The notes: a model not told the origin generated them from the sequence alone. Positions 46,484 through 55,913 are shown, numbered from the stretch's first letter. The stretch: DNA of 64,000 nt from Tessaracoccus oleiagri (GCF_900103275.1 NZ_FNGP01000001.1:744001-808000), one strand, 5' to 3'. Program-made: numbers and translations.

Positions 46484-47722
46484 CTAGACCACGCTCTCGT
46501 GCGACGCGTGCGCCAGCTTGGCCTCGTCCTTCAGCTCGAACTGGTGCTTGCGACCGATCATCTTGTCGATGATCGCCGCGATGGCGCCGTCGCCGGTGAC
46601 GTTGGTGGCGGTGCCGAACGAGTCGATGGCGATGTAGGTGGCGATCATGAGGGCCTGCTGGGTCTCGTCGAAGCCGAGCTGCGACTGCATCAGGCCCAGC
46701 GCGGTCATCACGGCGCCGCCGGGGACGCCGGGGGCCGCGATCATGAACACGCCGAGGAGGAGGACGAAGCCGAGGATGACGAGCGGCTCGATCTCCATGC
46801 CGTAGAGCATCATGATGGCCAGCGCGAACGAGGTGAGCTTGATCGTCGACCCGGCGAGGTGGATGGTCGCGCACAGCGGGACGGTGAACGACGCGACGGG
46901 CTGGCTGACGCCCATCTTCACCGCCTGGCGGAGCGTGACCGGGATCGTCGCGGCCGACGAGGAGGTGCCGAGCGCGGTGGCGTAGGCCGGCAGCATGGTG
47001 CCGAGCATCTTGATCGGGTTCCGACCGGTCACGGCGCCGGCGACCGAGTACTGGATGCCCAGCATGATCCACGTGAGGATGAACACGAAGATCACGACGC
47101 CGAGGAACGTGGCGATGACCGCGGTGACCTGGCCGCCCTGCGTCATGTTGAGGAAAATGCCGAAGATGTAGATCGGCAGCAGTGGGATGATGATCTTGGC
47201 GATGACGAGCCCGATGATCTCGCGGAACTCGTGGGCGCCCTTGTAGATGACCTCGCTCTTGATGGCGGTCAGCGCGACACCGAGGATGAAGGCGAGCACC
47301 AGTGCGCTCATGACGCCGAACAGCGGCGGGATCTCGACGGTGAAGTACGGCGCGAGCAGCGCTTCCTCAGGGTTGGTGAGCGACTCGGGGGCCGGCGGCA
47401 GCACCCGCGGCAGCACCAGCATGGAGGCGCCCCAGCCGAGGAGGCCGGCGAGCACGGTCGACGTGTAGGCGATGCCGGCGGTGATGGCGAGCCACTTGCC
47501 GGCGCCGCGACCGAGGTCGGCGATCGCCGGCGCGATGAGCCCGAGGATGATCAGGGGGATGACGAAGCTCAACACCTGCCCGAAGAGGGCGTTGATCGTC
47601 ACGAACACGCGGGTGAGGCCTTCGGGGAAGAACAGCCCACAGATGATGCCCAGGACGATGGCGACGACGATCTGTGGAAGCAGCCCGAAGTTGCGCTTCT
47701 TGGGGAGAGTGGCTTCTTGCAT
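46484..47722 (-). CDS. Dicarboxylate/amino-acid:cation symporter (DAACS family)
   Basis: A 412-residue transporter of the GltPh/DctA family: ALGTSSSAATIPVTLRQA is the HP1 serine-rich hairpin, LAGSTIKLTSFALAIMMLYG corresponds to the TM7 region, PGVPGGAVMTALGLMQ to HP2, and NVTGDGAIAAI to the substrate-binding end of TM8. It takes up dicarboxylates or acidic/neutral amino acids with Na+ or H+. The ATG at 47722 is preferred because TACATT lies 6 nt upstream and the longer in-frame start adds an unhelpful tail. Its 3' flank carries the right CCTGCC array. Confidence 0.9.
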   Translation of the reverse strand: MQEATLPKKRNFGLLPQIVVAIVLGIICGLFFPEGLTRVFVTINALFGQVLSFVIPLIILGLIAPAIADLGRGAGKWLAITAGIAYTSTVLAGLLGWGASMLVLPRVLPPAPESLTNPEEALLAPYFTVEIPPLFGVMSALVLAFILGVALTAIKSEVIYKGAHEFREIIGLVIAKIIIPLLPIYIFGIFLNMTQGGQVTAVIATFLGVVIFVFILTWIMLGIQYSVAGAVTGRNPIKMLGTMLPAYATALGTSSSAATIPVTLRQAVKMGVSQPVASFTVPLCATIHLAGSTIKLTSFALAIMMLYGMEIEPLVILGFVLLLGVFMIAAPGVPGGAVMTALGLMQSQLGFDETQQALMIATYIAIDSFGTATNVTGDGAIAAIIDKMIGRKHQFELKDEAKLAHASHESVV

Positions 47723-47728
47723 GGAGGA

Positions 47729-47734
47729 AATGTA
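47729..47734 (-). promoter_or_regulatory. -10 box for leaderless symporter transcript
   Basis: TACATT on the minus strand, 6 nt before the ATG at 47722, with no ribosome site between them. Confidence 0.5.
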
Positions 47735-47782
47735 ACTGCCGCCGGACCGGTCCGCGGACACCGGGGGCGGATTCGGAACGCC

Positions 47783-48730
47783 TCAGCTTCCCAGCATCTG
47801 CACCCACGCCCCGAGGACGTCCTCGAGCCGGCCGTGGACGCGGACCTCGGCGAGGTCGTCGCCCCGGGTGGCCCCGTCGTTGACGATGACGACGGGCTTC
47901 CCGTCACGGACGGCGCGGCGGCAGAACCGGAGCCCGCTCATCACGGTGAGGCTCGACCCGAGCACGAGCAGCGTCGACGCCTGCTCCAGCAGCTCGAAGG
48001 CCGACGAGGTCACCTCCGGCCGCGTGTTCTCGCCGAAGAAGACGACATCCGGCTTGAGGATCCCGCCGCAGGCCTCGCACGGCGGGTAGCGGAAGTCCTG
48101 GGTGCGGTCGACCTCGGCGTCGCCGTCGGGCGCCGAGATCGCCTCCTCCTCCAGCGCGGCCATGCGGGCGGCGAAGGACGGGTTGAGCGCGAGGAAGTGC
48201 TGCTGCAGCGCGTCACGGTCAACCACGCCTTCGCAGCCCAGGCAGACGACGCGGTCCAGGCGGCCGTGGAGGTCGACCACCTCCGGCGAGCCGGCGCGCT
48301 GGTGCAGGCCGTCGACGTTCTGCGTCACCACCCCGACGCTCGGCAGCCGCGCCTCCAGGGCGGCGAGCGACGTGTGCGCCGCGTTCGGCCGCGCCTGCCG
48401 GAACCAGCGCCAGCCGACCGTGCTGCGCGCCCAGTAGCGGCGGCGACTGAGGTCGGAGCCGACGAACTCCTGGTAGAGCATCGGGGAGCGGGGCCGGGCG
48501 TCGGGGCCGCGGTAGTCGGGCAGGCCGGAGCCGGTGGACATGCCGGCACCGGTGAGCACGAGGGTCGGCCGGTGGTGGAGCAGGTCGAGCGCTTGCCGGA
48601 GTTCCTCGTCGCCGGAGATGCGTCCGAAGCCCCCGGTGCCGGGTCCCCAGCCGGGCGCGGCGGGCAGCGCGACACCGTCGGCGGCGGTGCGGAACCAGCC
48701 GCCCACGTCGGCCGTCTTCGGTGCGGTCAC
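47783..48730 (-). CDS. Sirtuin-type NAD-dependent protein deacylase
   Basis: A 315-residue Sir2 protein: LTGAGMSTGSGLPDYRG binds NAD, TQNVDGLHQRAG and the catalytic His in VVDLHGRL follow, and the zinc site uses CLGC plus CEACGG with an unusually long insert (about 60 residues, DRDALQQHF to YPPCE) between them. Such inserts occur in class II/SIRT4-like bacterial sirtuins. It would remove acyl groups from lysines. The GTG at 48730 follows GAGGAGG at good spacing. Confidence 0.9.
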   Translation of the reverse strand: MTAPKTADVGGWFRTAADGVALPAAPGWGPGTGGFGRISGDEELRQALDLLHHRPTLVLTGAGMSTGSGLPDYRGPDARPRSPMLYQEFVGSDLSRRRYWARSTVGWRWFRQARPNAAHTSLAALEARLPSVGVVTQNVDGLHQRAGSPEVVDLHGRLDRVVCLGCEGVVDRDALQQHFLALNPSFAARMAALEEEAISAPDGDAEVDRTQDFRYPPCEACGGILKPDVVFFGENTRPEVTSSAFELLEQASTLLVLGSSLTVMSGLRFCRRAVRDGKPVVIVNDGATRGDDLAEVRVHGRLEDVLGAWVQMLGS

Positions 48731-48803
48731 GTCGAGCCTCCTCGTGCACCGACAACCTAGCGCGGGACGCAACCCATCCGGCGCAGCGCGCTTGCGTCGC
48801 CGG

Positions 48804-48809
48804 TAGCCT
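48804..48809 (+). promoter_or_regulatory. -10 box for leaderless DUF2236 transcript
   Basis: TAGCCT, 7 nt, then GTG 48817: the same hexamer and spacing as at 8181 and 34991. Confidence 0.55.
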
Positions 48810-48816
48810 TGGGAGC

Positions 48817-49698
48817 GTGATCAACCCTCTGGAGCGAGTGCGGCGGGCCATCGGGGAGACGGTCCGCTCCAGGGTCGCGGGCGGGGACGCCGAGGTCCGC
48901 GCGGAGCGCATCTGGGGCTCCCCGGGGCCCCGCTGGCACGGGCCCGACGACGTGATCGCCCATGTCAACGGCGACGCGTCGATGTACTCCGGCGGCATCG
49001 CCGCGCTCCTGCTCCAGACCCTCCACCCGGCGGCGATGGCGGGCGTCGCGGGCCATTCGGGCTACCGCTCCGACCCCTGGGGTCGCCTGCAGCGCACCGC
49101 CGAGTTCATCGCGATGACCACCTTCGGGCGGATCGACGACGCCAAGTCTCTCGTCGAGCGCGTCAAGGAGATCCACCTCCGGGTCCGCGGGAAGACCGAC
49201 CAGGGCGAGCCCTACCGCGCCTCCGACCCCCACCTGCTGGAGTGGGTGCACGTCGCCGAGACGTGGTCGTTCCTGCTGAGCTTCCGGCATTTCGGCTTCC
49301 GCCGCCTCACCGATGGGGAGGCCGACGAGTACGTCGCCCAGGCCGCCCCCGTCGGCGAGATGCTCGGCGCCGAGGAACTGCCCCGCACGCTGGCCGACCT
49401 GGAGCGCGCGATGGAGTCGTACCTGCCCGAGCTGCGCGTCTCCCCGGCCGCGCGGGACACCGTCGACTTCATCCTGAAGTCGCCGCCGATCCCGTGGCTC
49501 GCGCGGCCCGGCTACTGGATGCTCGCCGCCGGCGCGATCTCGATCCTGCCCGTCTGGGCGCGGCGGATGCTCGGGCTGCCGACCAGCGCGTGGTTCGACC
49601 GGCTGGTGGGCCTGCCGCTGGGGAAGCTGTCGACGAACGTGCTGCGGTGGGCGATGGCGTCGGTGCGCCGCCGGCCGGTGCATCCGCGCACCACGTGA
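48817..49698 (+). CDS. Oxygenase MpaB-family protein (DUF2236)
   Basis: A 293-residue helical protein. SMYSGGIAALLLQTLHPAAMAGVAGHSGY carries the conserved His-containing core, DPWGRLQRTAEFIAMTTFG the Arg-rich segment, and LLEWVHVAETWSFL the second His motif, all typical of DUF2236/MpaB-like and latex-clearing-protein-related families that can bind haem b. Likely an oxygenase; the substrate is unknown. GTG start set by the leaderless -10 box. Confidence 0.85.
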   Translation: MINPLERVRRAIGETVRSRVAGGDAEVRAERIWGSPGPRWHGPDDVIAHVNGDASMYSGGIAALLLQTLHPAAMAGVAGHSGYRSDPWGRLQRTAEFIAMTTFGRIDDAKSLVERVKEIHLRVRGKTDQGEPYRASDPHLLEWVHVAETWSFLLSFRHFGFRRLTDGEADEYVAQAAPVGEMLGAEELPRTLADLERAMESYLPELRVSPAARDTVDFILKSPPIPWLARPGYWMLAAGAISILPVWARRMLGLPTSAWFDRLVGLPLGKLSTNVLRWAMASVRRRPVHPRTT

Positions 49699-49705
49699 GG
49701 CGTAG

Positions 49706-50578
49706 TCAGACCCTCTCCGCTACGAAGCGCCGGACCACTGCGAGATCTTCCTCCCCCAACCCCGCCGAGACGAGCTCCTCGTAGGCGTTCTGGAGGGCGG
49801 GAAGCAGGATGGCCGCTGTCGAGGTCGCCTCGGCGATGTCACGGGCGAACCCCAAGTCCTTGACCATGTAGGCCGCGATCCCCCCGGGCGAGTAATCGGC
49901 TTCGATGAGTTTTCGTTTCTTCGCCTCCAATAGCTTGGAGCCGGCGTACCCGCCGCTGAGGACTTCCATCAGCTTGAAGGGTTCGATTCCCGAACGTTCC
50001 GCCAGGACTGTCGCCTCGCCGAGAGCGAGCATGGTCGCGGAAACCACCATTTGGTTGCAGGCTTTGGCGACTTCACCGGCGCCGAGGGGACCCAAATGAT
50101 GCACGGTCCCACAGGGACTGAGGGCCTTCGCCACGCGTTGGAACTGCTCGGCATCGGCCCCGACCATGATGGACAGCGTCCCCGCGTCAGCTCCCTCGAC
50201 GCCGCCGGAGACCGGCGTGTCCACCAGCTCGACTCGGCCTTCGCTCGCTCTACGGACCGAGTGAGCGAGCTCTCGTAGCCGCACTGCCGACGACGTCGAT
50301 CCCACCATCACCAGCAGGGGTCGGGCCGCGGCGACGAGCGATTCGTCGCCGATGAGCAGCGGCTCCAGTTGCGGGAGGTCCGGCAACATGACGAGCACTT
50401 CGTGCGCCTGTGCCGCTAGTTCGCGGGGTGTGTCCACATAAGCGGCCCCGCCGTCGACGAGCGCGGGTTTGATGGAGCGGGAGTACACGACGACCTTTTT
50501 TCCGGCCGCCAGAAGTCGCAAGGCCATAGGGATGCCCATGGCACCGGTGCCGATGAGGCCCACGGTGTGTTGAGTCAC
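49706..50578 (-). CDS. 3-hydroxyisobutyrate dehydrogenase-type NAD(P) oxidoreductase
   Basis: A 290-residue beta-hydroxyacid dehydrogenase: VGLIGTGAMGIPMALRLLAAG binds NAD(P), LVDTPVSGGVEGADAGTLSIMVG is the substrate-binding signature, and GAGEVAKACNQMVVSATMLAL carries the catalytic Lys. Family members oxidise hydroxyacids such as 3-hydroxyisobutyrate, tartronate or C4 sugar acids (LtnD). It overlaps the GntR regulator gene by 4 nt (start within its stop) and lies divergent from a TRAP transporter, suggesting it acts on a product of the imported acid. Confidence 0.88.
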   Translation of the reverse strand: MTQHTVGLIGTGAMGIPMALRLLAAGKKVVVYSRSIKPALVDGGAAYVDTPRELAAQAHEVLVMLPDLPQLEPLLIGDESLVAAARPLLVMVGSTSSAVRLRELAHSVRRASEGRVELVDTPVSGGVEGADAGTLSIMVGADAEQFQRVAKALSPCGTVHHLGPLGAGEVAKACNQMVVSATMLALGEATVLAERSGIEPFKLMEVLSGGYAGSKLLEAKKRKLIEADYSPGGIAAYMVKDLGFARDIAEATSTAAILLPALQNAYEELVSAGLGEEDLAVVRRFVAERV

Positions 50579-51270
50579 GAGAGACCCGCGTCCTCTTCGG
50601 TGGCCCCAGGGCCGACCAACGTTTCGGCGGTCATGGTGAGTGAGCGATAGATGACATCCGCTGGGTTCTTTACCCCCACGTCGAGCGCATCGATGAAAGG
50701 TCTGTGCTTCTCCACGGTGATGTTTGCGCGCGCTCGATCAGCGCCCGCATGCATTATGGCCATGCGCAGGGGCCCCTCGAGTGCGAGCCAAGAACTCTGC
50801 AACACCGCATTGCCTGCCAACTCCACGAGAGTGCGGTGGAAGGCCAGGTCGGCGTCGATGAGGTCGACGATGGGGCCATCCCGCTGTTCGGACATGACGG
50901 CCAAACGTTGCCGAAGCGTCTCTTGGTGGCTTCCTCGATCAGGGTGCTCGGCGATTAGCCGAGCGGCGAGACCCTCCAACGCCGCCCTCACTGTGAAGAG
51001 TTCGTAGACTTTCTGGGCATCAAGAGCGCGTACGTGTAGGCGACCGTTGGACGTTGCTTCGACGAGTTGCTGTTGCTGGAGTTCCAAGAGTGCTTCACGC
51101 ACGGTGCCGCGGCTCACGTTCAATTGTCCCGCCAAACGTGTTTCTACCAGGGCGCTGCCCTGTGGGATGGCACCCGTAATGATCGAATCGCGCAACACCT
51201 TGAGGACCTGGCCGCGCAGGTTGGAGAACTCAATGGCCTGCAGCGGTGCAGGACTCGTTTCCGGCTTCAT
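50575..51270 (-). CDS. GntR-family regulator, FCD (FadR) subgroup
   Basis: A 231-residue regulator. The winged helix LRGQVLKVLRDSIITGAIP to VSRGTVREALLELQQQQLVE occupies about residues 20-80; the C-terminal FCD domain (RAALEGLAARLIAEH, ADLAFHRTLVELAGN, EKHRPFIDALDV) has the Asp/His ligands for a metal-bound carboxylate effector. ATG 51270 is preferred; the longer frame to 51432 crosses the operator palindrome. It likely represses itself and the divergent TRAP operon until the acid substrate is present. Confidence 0.9.
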   Translation of the reverse strand: MKPETSPAPLQAIEFSNLRGQVLKVLRDSIITGAIPQGSALVETRLAGQLNVSRGTVREALLELQQQQLVEATSNGRLHVRALDAQKVYELFTVRAALEGLAARLIAEHPDRGSHQETLRQRLAVMSEQRDGPIVDLIDADLAFHRTLVELAGNAVLQSSWLALEGPLRMAIMHAGADRARANITVEKHRPFIDALDVGVKNPADVIYRSLTMTAETLVGPGATEEDAGLS

Positions 51271-51303
51271 GCAGCCAATTACACCACAACCTGCCCCTAA
51301 GAG

Positions 51304-51330
51304 GTCAACGGTCGACCGTCGACCGTTGAC
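51304..51330. promoter_or_regulatory. 27-bp perfect operator palindrome for the GntR regulator
   Basis: Arms GTCAACGGTCGAC and GTCGACCGTTGAC around a single central C; every pair is symmetric. It also contains two overlapping GTCGAC palindromes. It sits 33 bp before the GntR start and 132 bp before the TRAP start, an ideal autoregulatory and divergent operator. Confidence 0.75.
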
Positions 51331-51462
51331 AGCTAACTCCCTCGTGTGCTTCGATAGCCAAAGTTCGATGACTGACTCCCTCGGTGGCAACGAACGCCGC
51401 TGAGGCGCAGGGGCTGGTCCCCTGCATCGCAAGACGCTCTCGCAGGTGAGAGCGCAGAAGAG

Positions 51463-52056
51463 ATGGGAGACCAGCCGGTGATCAACACCTCATCAGGCCC
51501 TCTGCGAGTCGTGAATTGGGTGCTGGACGCGCTCTACAAGGTCATGATGGCGACCGCCGTTCTCGGTCTGGTCCTTGTCGTTTCGGTCGTCTCATGGCAG
51601 GTCTTCTCTCGTTATGTGACGAATGCCTCAGCGTCTTGGGCGCCTGAGGTAGCACAACTGGCCTTCGTCTGGACGGCGCTCTTTGCCATCGCCATCGGCG
51701 TGCGTCAGCGCCGGCACATGGTGATGGATGCCTTCACCTCCGTGAAGAACCGTGGAGTGAACGTCGTGCTCAACACTGTCGCTGCTGCCGCGATCGTCGC
51801 TGTCAGCGCGATCCTCGCTTGGTACGGGTTCGATTCGCTCTCCGTGAGTTACCGCAGGGTATTCCCGGCTCTCGGAATAGCGACGGGGTGGATGCACCTC
51901 GCCGTCCCGGTGAGCTTCGGGGCGTGCGTCGTCTTCGGGATCGAAGGGTGGGTACGCACGGTCTTCGGTCGCGAGACGAAGGATGGCCTGCTCGAACGGA
52001 TGGAAGCGGTCTCCGGACTTGACCTGACAGACCCGAAGAACGAGGAGGCGCGCTGA
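51463..52056 (+). CDS. TRAP transporter small membrane subunit (DctQ-type)
   Basis: A 197-residue protein with four helices: VVSWQVFSRYVTNASASWAPEVAQ is the DctQ-type segment between helices 1 and 2, and FVWTALFAIAIGVRQRRHMVMDAF continues it. It stabilises the large subunit in Na+-dependent uptake of carboxylates. Start ATG 51463 is chosen; a GTG at 51478 is an alternative. A soluble C-terminal tail of about 35 residues is present. First gene of the operon driven from the GntR-controlled divergent region. Confidence 0.88.
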   Translation: MGDQPVINTSSGPLRVVNWVLDALYKVMMATAVLGLVLVVSVVSWQVFSRYVTNASASWAPEVAQLAFVWTALFAIAIGVRQRRHMVMDAFTSVKNRGVNVVLNTVAAAAIVAVSAILAWYGFDSLSVSYRRVFPALGIATGWMHLAVPVSFGACVVFGIEGWVRTVFGRETKDGLLERMEAVSGLDLTDPKNEEAR

Positions 52057-52057
52057 T

Positions 52058-53356
52058 ATGGGCGGAACACTCTTCGCAGGGTTCATCGGCGGAATCATCG
52101 CACGCATACCAATCGGTTTCGCCCTCGCCGCGGCATCGATCGTCGGTCTTCTGCTCTTCACCGAGGTCCCTCTCAATATCGCGCCGCAGCGCATCGTCGC
52201 GGGCATCACACCCTTCCCCCTGCTCGCCATCCCGTTGTTCATCCTTGCCGGCGCGCTGATGACTTACGGCGGCATCAGCCGTCGCCTGCTCGACCTCGCT
52301 GAGTCGATCGTCGGCCGGATCCGCGGAGGCCTGGCGCAGACCAACGTCCTTGCGTCGCTCTTCTTCGGTGGTCTCTCCGGGTCCGCCGTCGCCGACGTTT
52401 CGAGTCTTGGCCGCATCCTTATCCCGGCGATGCGCGAACGCAACTACTCCGCCGCGTACTCCGCGGTGGTCACGGCCGTAACAGCGATCATCACGCCCAT
52501 CCTGCCCCCAAGCATCACGCTCATCCTCTATGGAGTGGTGACCGGGACTTCCATCGGCCAGCTCTTCTTCGCGGGAGTGGTGCCGGCCTTCGTCTTCGTC
52601 GCGATCCTGATGTTGACCGTCCATCTCACGGTCAACAAGCTGGGCTTCCTGTCCGGGCACGTAGGCGAGACGAAAGCAGAAGGCGCGGGTCATGCGCCAA
52701 AGTTCTTCCCATCGCTGCTGGCGGCATTCCCCGCGCTGTTGCTGCCCGTACTGATCCTGGTCGGTATCCGTGGTGGGTTCTTCACCCCCACAGAAGCCGC
52801 AGCTATGGCCGTCGTCTACTCGCTGGTCGTTGGCTTCTTCATCTACCGGGAACTCAATCTGAAGACGTTGATCGAAGCGCTGAAGAGCACGGTGCAACTC
52901 GTCGGTCTCATCATGCTCGTGATGTCCGCGGCGCAGTTGTACTCGTGGGCCCTGACTTCCGAGCGCATCCCGCAGGCAATTGCTCAAGGGATGCTGGACC
53001 TCACAAGCAATCCGGTCCTCCTGCTCCTGCTGATCAACGTGCTCCTCCTGTTCGTGGGCATGTTCATCGAAGCCAACGCAGCGTTGATCATCCTGGTGCC
53101 GATCCTCCTGCCGATCGCCCTCGACCTCGGGGTCGATCCCGTGCACCTCGGCATCATCATCGTCGTCAACCTGGGCATCGGTCTCGTGACCCCACCCGTG
53201 GGGCTGACGCTGCTGCTCGCCGCGGAGATCGCTGAACTCAACGTCATGCAGACGCTGAGGGCGCTCCTGCCGTTCATGATCGCCGTCCTGGCGTTCCTCA
53301 TGCTCATCACCTACGTCCCGGCCATCTCTCTCTGGCTACCGACAGTCCTGTTCTAA
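52058..53356 (+). CDS. TRAP transporter large permease (DctM-type)
   Basis: A 432-residue permease, twelve helices, with LFFGGLSGSAVADVSSLGRIL and IITPILPPSITLILYGV, both DctM hallmarks carrying the transport-path residues. GAGGAGG lies upstream and the ATG follows the DctQ stop by one base. It transports the substrate handed over by the solute-binding subunit, powered by the sodium gradient. Confidence 0.93.
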   Translation: MGGTLFAGFIGGIIARIPIGFALAAASIVGLLLFTEVPLNIAPQRIVAGITPFPLLAIPLFILAGALMTYGGISRRLLDLAESIVGRIRGGLAQTNVLASLFFGGLSGSAVADVSSLGRILIPAMRERNYSAAYSAVVTAVTAIITPILPPSITLILYGVVTGTSIGQLFFAGVVPAFVFVAILMLTVHLTVNKLGFLSGHVGETKAEGAGHAPKFFPSLLAAFPALLLPVLILVGIRGGFFTPTEAAAMAVVYSLVVGFFIYRELNLKTLIEALKSTVQLVGLIMLVMSAAQLYSWALTSERIPQAIAQGMLDLTSNPVLLLLLINVLLLFVGMFIEANAALIILVPILLPIALDLGVDPVHLGIIIVVNLGIGLVTPPVGLTLLLAAEIAELNVMQTLRALLPFMIAVLAFLMLITYVPAISLWLPTVLF

Positions 53357-53397
53357 CCATCCGCAAACCACCACCACACAAACCAACGGAGGCAACC

Positions 53398-54435
53398 ATG
53401 TCCATCTTCAAACGCGCCGCTGTGCTGGGCGCCGCAGCATCGCTGGTCCTCGGGCTGGCCGCCTGCTCCGGCGAGTCCACCACCTCTGACGAGACCACCT
53501 CGGCCCCGAACGAGACCAACAACGGCGGAGCCGGAGCCGCGACCACGCTGGTTCTCGGGCACGAGGGCAATGACGAAGACCCCCGTCAAACGGCCGCCCT
53601 GCGTCTCAAGGAACTTGTCGAGGAAGCGACCGATGGCCGCGTGGAGATCGAGATCCACGCCAACGGCACGCTCGGCAACTGGGAGCAGATGATCGAAGGT
53701 CTGCAATTCGGTTCCACGGACATCGTGATCGAGTCGCTGTTGACCCTCGAGTCGTACTCCGAGCTGGCCTCGATCGAGACCGCGCCCTTTATCTACCGGG
53801 ACACGGAGCACTTCATTGAGGTGTGGGAGGGAGACATCGGCGACGAGATCCGTGGTGCCGTCGCAGAGGACACCGGCTTCGCCATCGCAGGCAACATGTT
53901 CCGTGGTGCCCGACAACTGTCCACCAAGACCCCGGTCACGAGCCTGGACGATCTCTCGGGCCTCACGATCCGCACGCCGTCAGCCCCCACCATGGTGGCT
54001 ACCTGGCAGGCACTCGGTGCCCGCGCGGAAGCGATGCCCTGGGACGAGGTCTACTCAGCGCTTGAGCAAGGCGTCCTTGACGGTCAGGAGAATCCGCTCA
54101 GTTCCATCCTGTTCGCTTCGGTCCACGAAGTGGCTCCCGAAATCACCATGACTTCCCACGTCTACGCCAACTTCCACTTCATCATGTGGGACGAAGCGCT
54201 GCAGGGCATGGACGAGGCTGACCGTGAGGCGATCCTCGAGGCCGCGACCGTCGTCGGGCAGGAATACACCGAGGCCATCCAGGAAGACGAGGCGGAGTAC
54301 CGCGCCCAGATGGAAGACGAGGGCGCGACGTTCCACGAACTCACCGACCGCGACGCATGGGTCGAGGCGACCCAGCCCGTCATTGACTCCCTGCCCGATC
54401 GGGCAAAGGAATGGGTCGGCCAGATCACCGGCTGA
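53398..54435 (+). CDS. TRAP transporter solute-binding lipoprotein (DctP-type)
   Basis: A 345-residue binding protein with lipobox LAAC near residue 22 and a Ser/Thr/Asn-rich linker, so it is membrane-anchored rather than free. The DctP core includes GNMFRGARQLSTKTPVTSLD, whose first Arg binds the substrate carboxylate, LTIRTPSAPTM, and WDEVYSALEQGVLDGQENP. This subfamily typically binds sugar acids or other hydroxy acids. GGAGG precedes the ATG. Confidence 0.92.
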   Translation: MSIFKRAAVLGAAASLVLGLAACSGESTTSDETTSAPNETNNGGAGAATTLVLGHEGNDEDPRQTAALRLKELVEEATDGRVEIEIHANGTLGNWEQMIEGLQFGSTDIVIESLLTLESYSELASIETAPFIYRDTEHFIEVWEGDIGDEIRGAVAEDTGFAIAGNMFRGARQLSTKTPVTSLDDLSGLTIRTPSAPTMVATWQALGARAEAMPWDEVYSALEQGVLDGQENPLSSILFASVHEVAPEITMTSHVYANFHFIMWDEALQGMDEADREAILEAATVVGQEYTEAIQEDEAEYRAQMEDEGATFHELTDRDAWVEATQPVIDSLPDRAKEWVGQITG

Positions 54436-54488
54436 CCGACCCTTTCGCCCAACCAACCAAAGAACCATCCAGAGAAAGAGACACCGCT

Positions 54489-55826
54489 ATGAACCTCCAC
54501 GAGTTGCTGAGGAAGCGCGAGGACGAGGGCAACAAGATCAAGGTCGGCCTGATTGGCGCTGGACGCTACGGCACGATGTACATGGCTCAGGCGCACAACA
54601 TTCCGGGCGTGCACGTGGTCGGCATCGCCGACCTGAACAAGGCACGCGCAGAAGGGGCACTCAAGCTGGTCGACTGGCCGGAAGATGACGTCGTCTACAA
54701 CGTCGATGAAGCCCTCGCGACCGGAAAGACCGCGCTGGTGACCGACGCCAACGAACTGCTTGATGCCGACATCGACGTCATCGTCGAAGCCACGGGTAAT
54801 CCCATCGCGGGCATCAACCACGCGCTCAAGGCGATCGAGACGAAGAAGCACGTCATCATGGTGACGGTGGAAGCTGACGCCCTGGCCGGTCCAGCGCTGC
54901 AGAAGCGCGCCGAGAAGGCGGGTGTCGTCTTCTCGATGGCCTACGGCGACCAGCCTGCGCTCATCTGGGAACTCGTGGACTGGGCCCGCACTTCCGGCTT
55001 CAAGGTTGTCTGTGCGGGCAAGGGCGCCAAGTACCTACCGACGTACCACCAGATGAACCCGGACAATGTGTGGGACTTCTGGGAGTTCTCCAAGGAGCTG
55101 ACCGATTCCGGGCAACTCAACCCGCGTATGCACACCTCCTTCCGTGACGGCACGAAGGCCGCCATCGAGATGGCGGCAGTTGCGAACGCTGCTGCGCTGA
55201 AGCCGTCGGACGAAGGCCTCACTTTCACGCCCGGGGACGTCACTGAGATCGCGACGATCTGCCGCCCCGGTTCGGTGGGCGGCGTACTCGCCAACGATGG
55301 TTCTGTCGACGTGATGTCCAGCGTGACGCGTGAAGGTGATTGGATTCCCAACAACACCCAGGAGGGCGTGTTCGTCGTCGTTGAGGCAACGAATGACTAC
55401 GTTGCGTCTTGCTTCGCCGAATACCCGTGGCACCCGGATCCCACCGGACGTTACGCAGCGCTCTATCGTCCCTACCACTACATCGGACTCGAGCTGAATG
55501 TCTCCATCGCGAATGCTGTTCTGCGGGGAGTCTCGACAGGTCACCCGGTGGGTTTCTATGCCGACGTCGTCGCCACTGCCAAGAAGGATCTCGCTTCAGG
55601 AGATGTGCTGGATGGCGAGGGCGGCTACGCCGTCTGGGGCAAGCTCGTCTCCGCTGGGTACTCGCGTGAACTCAACGCCCTTCCCGTTGCCCTGGCGCAC
55701 GATGTCAGGCTCAAGAACGACATCAAGCAGGGTCAGATCGTCAGCTGGGACGACATAGAGATCAACCCCGAACTGGAGGTGGCTATTCAACTCCGCCGCG
55801 AAACTGAAGCACTGGTAGTCGCCTGA
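54489..55826 (+). CDS. NAD(P)-binding oxidoreductase with C-terminal SAF domain
   Basis: A 445-residue protein. Residues about 18-135 are a homoserine-dehydrogenase-like Rossmann domain (VGLIGAGRYGTMYMAQAHNI, then IVEATGNP). A middle catalytic domain (MAYGDQPALIWELVDWARTS, RPYHYIGLELNVSIANAVL) follows, and the last 60 residues form an SAF domain (ARDV-type strand IKQGQIVSWDDIEIN). Proteins of this build are found in sugar-acid or tetrose catabolic clusters and are often misnamed flagellar FlgA. The exact reaction is unknown; oxidation or isomerising oxidation of the imported acid is inferred. Confidence 0.82.
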   Translation: MNLHELLRKREDEGNKIKVGLIGAGRYGTMYMAQAHNIPGVHVVGIADLNKARAEGALKLVDWPEDDVVYNVDEALATGKTALVTDANELLDADIDVIVEATGNPIAGINHALKAIETKKHVIMVTVEADALAGPALQKRAEKAGVVFSMAYGDQPALIWELVDWARTSGFKVVCAGKGAKYLPTYHQMNPDNVWDFWEFSKELTDSGQLNPRMHTSFRDGTKAAIEMAAVANAAALKPSDEGLTFTPGDVTEIATICRPGSVGGVLANDGSVDVMSSVTREGDWIPNNTQEGVFVVVEATNDYVASCFAEYPWHPDPTGRYAALYRPYHYIGLELNVSIANAVLRGVSTGHPVGFYADVVATAKKDLASGDVLDGEGGYAVWGKLVSAGYSRELNALPVALAHDVRLKNDIKQGQIVSWDDIEINPELEVAIQLRRETEALVVA

Positions 55827-55913
55827 CATCCGGAAACAATGGGCAGCGCTGGCCGAGGGCTTGTGCCAGCGCTGCCCCTAGCAACTTTGTGGCTCATCGG
55901 AAGGAAAGATCAA

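Noticed and set aside
48721-48816. Longer N-terminus for the DUF2236 protein
   Set aside because: The extra residues overlap the promoter of the divergent sirtuin gene; a leaderless -10 box fits the GTG at 48817.
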